Shown in pieces: positions 14,830 to 18,070 of a stretch of 18,070 bases of DNA (the first letter of the stretch is position 1; every line of letters begins with the position of its first letter). The stretch is from positions 1 through 18,070 of the forward strand of contig VXPJ01000106.1 of the NCBI GenBank assembly GCA_009839635.1, in the 5' to 3' direction. The position numbers and the translations under genes were made by a program. The notes under the pieces are model-generated. The model saw nothing but the letters and a program-made list of their open reading frames with translations, ran no database searches and had not been told where the DNA came from. Source of the DNA: Pseudomonadota bacterium (GTDB taxonomy: Bacteria; Pseudomonadota; Gammaproteobacteria; UBA4575).

Positions 14830-14882
14830 ATCTAGAAATCAACTCCTACCAAATTTCGTGCAACGCTCTGCATACCCCAACA

Positions 14883-15215
14883 CTAGGCGTCACTGACCTC
14901 CACGGTGATGTGGCTCGTGCGTTTCAGGATCTTCGCAGCACGGCCCTTGGCACGCGCCCTGAAACGACGGTGGGTCGGCCCGTCGTCCACGAAGATTTTC
15001 GAAACCTTCAGTTCGTCGATGTCCGCACCCTCGTTGTGCTCGGCATTGGCGATCGCCGACTCCAGCACCTTGCGGATGATCCCGGCAGCCTTCTTGGGGC
15101 TGAACTTCAGGATCTCGAGCGCCCGCTCCACCGCCTTGCCGCGCACCTGGTCTGCCACCAGTCGGGCCTTTTGCGGGGCGATGCGGACAAACGTATGTTT
15201 TGCTGAAACCTGCAT
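14883..15215 (-). CDS. rplV: 50S ribosomal protein L22
   Basis: 110 residues, the E. coli length. L22 has a long beta-hairpin that lines the exit tunnel and is a site of macrolide resistance mutations. Visible blocks are AKHTFVRIAPQKARLVADQV, the hairpin region THRRFRARAKGRAAKILKRT and the end SHITVEVSDA. I chose the ATG at 15215. The preceding GTG at 15218 is in frame and shares a base with the rpsS stop (TAGTGATG). The ribosome binding site AGGAAGG lies 7 nt from the GTG and 10 nt from the ATG, so either could be used and the difference is one residue. Confidence 0.97.
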   Translation of the reverse strand: MQVSAKHTFVRIAPQKARLVADQVRGKAVERALEILKFSPKKAAGIIRKVLESAIANAEHNEGADIDELKVSKIFVDDGPTHRRFRARAKGRAAKILKRTSHITVEVSDA

Positions 15216-15217
15216 CA

Positions 15218-15490
15218 CTATCGGGCCTTCCTGTCCCCCGAATGACCCTTGAAGGTCCGGGTTATGGCGAATTCACCGAGCTTGTGACCGACCATGTTCT
15301 CGCTGATCAGGATCGGTACGTGCTGGCGGCCATTGTGTACGGCAATGGTGACCCCGACCATCTCCGGTACCACGAAGGAACGCCGCGACCAGGTCTTGAT
15401 CGGCTTGCGGTCATTCGTAGCCGCTGCCTTTTCCACCTTTTTCATCAGGTGGTGATCGACGAACGGACCCTTGCGTAATGATCTTGGCAT
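15218..15490 (-). CDS. rpsS: 30S ribosomal protein S19
   Basis: 90 residues; E. coli S19 has 92. S19 forms a complex with S13 in the 30S head and contacts the large subunit. The start MPRSLRKGPFVDHHLMKKVE, WSRRSFVVPEMVGVTIAVHN and ENMVGHKLGEFAITRTFKGH are conserved throughout. It follows rplB by 34 nt and abuts rplV. Confidence 0.99.
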   Translation of the reverse strand: MPRSLRKGPFVDHHLMKKVEKAAATNDRKPIKTWSRRSFVVPEMVGVTIAVHNGRQHVPILISENMVGHKLGEFAITRTFKGHSGDRKAR

Positions 15491-15524
15491 CTGTTAAACC
15501 CCTGTAACTCCTTAACGCTACACT

Positions 15525-16352
15525 CTATTTCTTCTTTCTGCGCCGCACGATCAGGCGGTCGGTACGGTGGTTTTTACGGGTCTTGTAGCCCTTGGTCGGC
15601 ATCGCCCAAGGCGATACCGGATGGCGCCCACCGGACGTGCGGCCTTCGCCGCCGCCATGTGGGTGATCAACCGGGTTCATGGCCACGCCCCGAACCGTTG
15701 GCCGCACTCCGCGCCAGCGCTTCGCACCGGCCTTGCCCAGCTTGCGCAGGTTGTGTTCGCTGTTGCCGACTTCACCGATGGTGGCACGGCAATCCAGCAG
15801 CACCTTGCGCATTTCGCCGGAACGCAGTCTCAGTGTGGCGTAATTACCCTCGCGTGCCACGACCTGCACGGCAGCTCCCGCACTTCGTGCGATCTGCGCG
15901 CCCTTGCCCGGCTTCATCTCGATGCAGTGCACCACCGTGCCCACCGGGATACTTCGAAGCGGCAATGCATTTCCGACCTTGATCGGCACGCGTTCACCGG
16001 AGATGACCTCGCTGTCCACGGACAGGTGCCGGGGTGCAATCATGTAGCGACGCTCCCCGTCCGCATACTTCAGCAATGCAATGTTGGCACTGCGGTTCGG
16101 GTCATATTCGATCCGCTCGACCTGGGCCCGGATATCATCCTTGTTGCGCCTGAAATCAATGATCCTGAAGCGCTGTTTGTGTCCGCCGCCGCGGTGCCTG
16201 GTGGTGATCCGCCCGGCATTGTTGCGCCCGCCGCTTCGCTTCTTGTCACACAGCAAGGGCTTGTAGGGTCCACCCTTGTGCAGGCCAGGCGTGGTCACCT
16301 GTACGACGAAACGTCGGCCAGCGGAGGTGGGTTTTGCTTTTACGACTGCCAT
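15525..16352 (-). CDS. rplB: 50S ribosomal protein L2
   Basis: 275 residues; E. coli L2 has 273. L2 is needed for subunit association and for the peptidyl-transferase centre. The run GGRNNAGRITTRHRGGGHKQ near the N-terminus, the SH3-like middle and the C-terminal signature MNPVDHPHGGGEGR are present. H230 corresponds to the E. coli histidine H229 implicated in peptidyl transfer. The basic tail ends RRRKKK. It lies 15 nt after rplW. Confidence 0.99.
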   Translation of the reverse strand: MAVVKAKPTSAGRRFVVQVTTPGLHKGGPYKPLLCDKKRSGGRNNAGRITTRHRGGGHKQRFRIIDFRRNKDDIRAQVERIEYDPNRSANIALLKYADGERRYMIAPRHLSVDSEVISGERVPIKVGNALPLRSIPVGTVVHCIEMKPGKGAQIARSAGAAVQVVAREGNYATLRLRSGEMRKVLLDCRATIGEVGNSEHNLRKLGKAGAKRWRGVRPTVRGVAMNPVDHPHGGGEGRTSGGRHPVSPWAMPTKGYKTRKNHRTDRLIVRRRKKK

Positions 16353-16367
16353 GACAACATCTAACCG

Positions 16368-16664
16368 TTAGCTGAATGCGCCAAAATCAATATCGCTGCC
16401 GGCTTCCAAGGTGACGATGGCCTTCTTCCAGTCCGGTCGCTTGCCGGGCCGGCGGTTGAACATCTTGCGCTTGCCCTGCATGTTGATGGTATTGACCTCG
16501 GTCACCTTCACATCGAACAGCTTTTCCACCGCCTGCTTGATTTCCTTTTTCTTGGCGCTGCGCGTGACACGGAATACGTGCTGGTTGTTCTTGTCCGCAC
16601 CTGTCGCGGTTTTCTCCGAGACATGCGGGGCCAGCAGTACGGTCATCAGGCGCTCCTCGTTCAT
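16368..16664 (-). CDS. rplW: 50S ribosomal protein L23
   Basis: 98 residues; E. coli L23 has 100. L23 is the docking platform for trigger factor and SRP at the peptide exit. It shows MNEERLMTVLLAPHVSEKTA, KKKEIKQAVEKLFDVKVTEV and PGKRPDWKKAIVTLEAGSDI. I chose the ATG at 16664. It overlaps the rplD stop as ATGA, it is preceded by AGGGG at 8 nt, and it matches the family start. A GTG at 16673 would add three residues. Confidence 0.97.
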   Translation of the reverse strand: MNEERLMTVLLAPHVSEKTATGADKNNQHVFRVTRSAKKKEIKQAVEKLFDVKVTEVNTINMQGKRKMFNRRPGKRPDWKKAIVTLEAGSDIDFGAFS

Positions 16665-17266
16665 TGCAGCCACCCCTCAATCGCCTGCAGGGCATCCTTG
16701 GTGACCACCACGTGCTTGTGCCTGAACAGGCTGACCGGGTCGATGCTGCCCACCTCCACGACTTCGACATGCGGCAGGTTGCGCACGGAGAGGTAGAGAT
16801 TCTTGTCGGCTTTTTCGGTGATGATCAGGGCGGAGGTGAGTTTGAGTTTTTTCAGGTGGGCCAGGGCTTGTTTGGTCTTCGGCTCGGTGACGGTAAATTC
16901 CTTGATGACATGCAGGCATTCCTGGCGAATCAGCTCTGAAAACATGCTGGCATAGGCTGCGCGTACCATTTTCTTGTTGAGCTTTTGCCTGTAGCTGCGT
17001 GGCCTGGCAGCAAACGTGACTCCGCCCGAGCGCCACAGTGGGCTGTTAGAGGTACCCGCCCGGGCACGTCCCGTGCCCTTTTGTCTCCAGGGCTTGGCAC
17101 CGCCGCCGCGCACATCGCTGCGGCTCTTGTTCGCCTTGGTACCGCTTCGGGCACCCGCCAGGTAGGCGGTGACGGCCTGGTGCACCAGGGGTTCGTTGAA
17201 ACTGCGCGCAAAGATGTCATCCGATACCGTGACTGAGGACTTCGTATTGGCGATGGCGAGTTTCAT
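16661..17266 (-). CDS. rplD: 50S ribosomal protein L4
   Basis: 201 residues, the E. coli length. L4 binds 23S domain I, lines the exit tunnel and, in E. coli, represses its own S10 operon through the leader upstream of rpsJ. The tunnel-loop signature KPWRQKGTGRARAGTSNSP with RSGGVTFAARPRSY, and IDPVSLFRHKHVVVTKDAL towards the C-terminus, are present. Its stop codon overlaps the rplW start by 4 nt. The rpsJ leader where an E. coli-like L4 target would lie is outside the window. Confidence 0.99.
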   Translation of the reverse strand: MKLAIANTKSSVTVSDDIFARSFNEPLVHQAVTAYLAGARSGTKANKSRSDVRGGGAKPWRQKGTGRARAGTSNSPLWRSGGVTFAARPRSYRQKLNKKMVRAAYASMFSELIRQECLHVIKEFTVTEPKTKQALAHLKKLKLTSALIITEKADKNLYLSVRNLPHVEVVEVGSIDPVSLFRHKHVVVTKDALQAIEGWLQ

Positions 17267-17278
17267 GGCTAGGAGTCC

Positions 17279-17983
17279 TCAGGCGTCGCCGGTTTCCGCG
17301 TTGGCCGTATCTTCTGCCGCATCATCCGGTGCCGGCAGGTTGATCTCCCCGGCATGCACTGGCCGGATCATCACGTCGCCGCCCGGGGCTCCGGGCACTG
17401 CACCCTTGATCAGGAGCAGGTCCTTGCCCTCGTCGATCTGCACGACCTTGAGGTTTTTCGTGGTCACACGGACGTTGCCCATCTGGCCCGCCATTTTCTT
17501 GCCCTTGAAAACGTGCCCGGGATCCTGGCACTGCCCGGTGGACCCCAGTGCGCGGTGTGACAACGAGTTTCCGTGCGTGGCATCCTGCATGCGAAAGTTG
17601 TGGCGCTTGACCGATCCTGCAAAGCCCTTGCCCTTTGAGATGCCCGATACGGCCACCTTCTGGCCCACGGAAAACAGTCCCACGCCCAGTTCCGATCCCA
17701 CCTGCAGGGCCTCAAGCTGCTCCTTTGCAGGCCGGAATTCCCGCAGCCCTCTTCCCGCGCGAACGCCTGTCTTTGCAAACTGGCCCGCCATCGGCTTGTT
17801 GATGCGTGAAGGCTTGATCTCGCCGTACGTGACCTGCACGGCGTCATAGCCATCGTCCTCCTGGCGGCGTACCCGGGTGATGCGGTTGCCGGGCACGTGC
17901 AAGACCGTCACCGGCACAGACTCACCTGCCTCGGTGAAGACACGCGTCATACCCACTTTTTTACCTACCAATCCCAGAGACAT
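17279..17983 (-). CDS. rplC: 50S ribosomal protein L3 with an acidic C-terminal tail
   Basis: 234 residues; E. coli L3 has 209. L3 is an early-assembly protein whose long loop reaches the peptidyl-transferase centre. It starts MSLGLVGKKVGMTRVFTEAG and has the central signature FAGSVKRHNF. The loop GSTGQCQDPGHVFKGKKMAG carries Q151 at the place of the E. coli glutamine methylated by PrmB. After the family core ends near VMIRPVHAG, about 22 residues follow that are rich in Asp, Glu, Ala and Pro. They are absent from the E. coli protein and explain the extra length. The ribosome binding site is AAAGGA. It lies 12 nt before rplD. Confidence 0.98.
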   Translation of the reverse strand: MSLGLVGKKVGMTRVFTEAGESVPVTVLHVPGNRITRVRRQEDDGYDAVQVTYGEIKPSRINKPMAGQFAKTGVRAGRGLREFRPAKEQLEALQVGSELGVGLFSVGQKVAVSGISKGKGFAGSVKRHNFRMQDATHGNSLSHRALGSTGQCQDPGHVFKGKKMAGQMGNVRVTTKNLKVVQIDEGKDLLLIKGAVPGAPGGDVMIRPVHAGEINLPAPDDAAEDTANAETGDA

Positions 17984-18040
17984 TTTTGTCCTTTCGTATC
18001 GTTCGGGGTTTGCAAAAAATTCACTTGACCGGATAACTGC

Positions 18041-18070
18041 GACCCGGCATGGGTTTCCCCAGTCCGGGTC
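18041..18070 (-). other. structured leader hairpin 5' of rplC with a GAAA tetraloop
   Basis: On the minus strand, arms GACCCGG and CCGGGTC form a 7-bp stem. Inside it a 2x2 internal loop (AC opposite TG) separates a 4-bp stem TGGG/CCCA capped by GAAA, a GNRA tetraloop. It ends 57 nt before the rplC ATG and touches the window edge, so the stem may continue. None of the three frames here looks like the C-terminus of S10; the one that ends in this stretch reads ...GRSYPVK and stops at 18021. This is therefore probably the spacer between rpsJ and rplC. Confidence 0.5.

Noticed and set aside
15567..16364. A 265-codon plus-strand open frame opposite rplB
   Set aside because: It is almost exactly antisense to L2, a protein of full length and full conservation, and its own translation has no recognisable motif.
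17984..18070. N-terminal extension of rplC, since the L3 frame is open upstream to the window edge
   Set aside because: L3 homology begins at MSLGLVGKKVG, an AAAGGA ribosome binding site directly precedes that ATG, and the upstream frame has no L3-like residues.
1..18070. Mobile elements, CRISPR arrays, tRNA or rRNA genes, or a novel multi-gene system
   Set aside because: Coding density is near complete with identified housekeeping genes, the spacers are short, and no repeat arrays, transposase or integrase motifs or tRNA-like folds were seen.

Overview
The window is a G+C-rich (by eye; not computed) piece of a bacterial chromosome that is almost entirely housekeeping. It holds a long minus-strand ribosomal-protein superoperon covering the S10, spc and alpha gene sets, followed by a DNA-repair and tRNA-modification corner. 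Gene order within the three ribosomal sets matches the Escherichia coli order exactly. uvrA and ssb lie just beyond rplQ, and the protein features (SSB tip DDDIPF, long zinc-free S14, E. coli-type RpoA) all point to a gammaproteobacterium. I cannot name the genus.

Layout from left to right. Positions 1-334 (-) are the N-terminal third of miaB. Positions 461-901 (-) are ssb. Positions 1074-3926 (+) are uvrA, divergent from ssb. Positions 3935-4675 (-) are a SAM hydroxide adenosyltransferase (the DUF62, chlorinase/fluorinase-like family) that converges on uvrA. Everything from 4733 to the right edge is on the minus strand and is transcribed from right to left: rplC-rplD-rplW-rplB-rpsS-rplV-rpsC-rplP-rpmC-rpsQ (S10 set, with rpsJ missing or beyond the edge), rplN-rplX-rplE-rpsN-rpsH-rplF-rplR-rpsE-rpmD-rplO-secY-rpmJ (spc set), and rpsM-rpsK-rpsD-rpoA-rplQ (alpha set).

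Almost all gaps in the superoperon are under 55 nt, and several genes overlap or abut (rplD/rplW, rpsS/rplV, rplO/secY). The S10 and spc sets are joined with only 9 nt between rpsQ and rplN. The one clear internal boundary is the 91-nt rpmJ-rpsM spacer. It carries an extended -10 promoter candidate directly against a perfect 20-bp palindrome. A second structured element, a 30-nt hairpin capped by a GAAA tetraloop, lies 5' of rplC at the extreme right edge.

The genes work together as the core of translation and transcription: most large- and small-subunit proteins, the SecY export channel and the RNA polymerase alpha subunit. The left end adds nucleotide excision repair (UvrA), single-strand DNA binding (SSB) and tRNA ms2i6A modification (MiaB). 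I found no mobile element, CRISPR array, tRNA, rRNA or unknown multi-gene system. The points worth a second look are small regulatory structures between genes, the SAM hydrolase at the end of the alpha operon, and an acidic C-terminal tail on L3.
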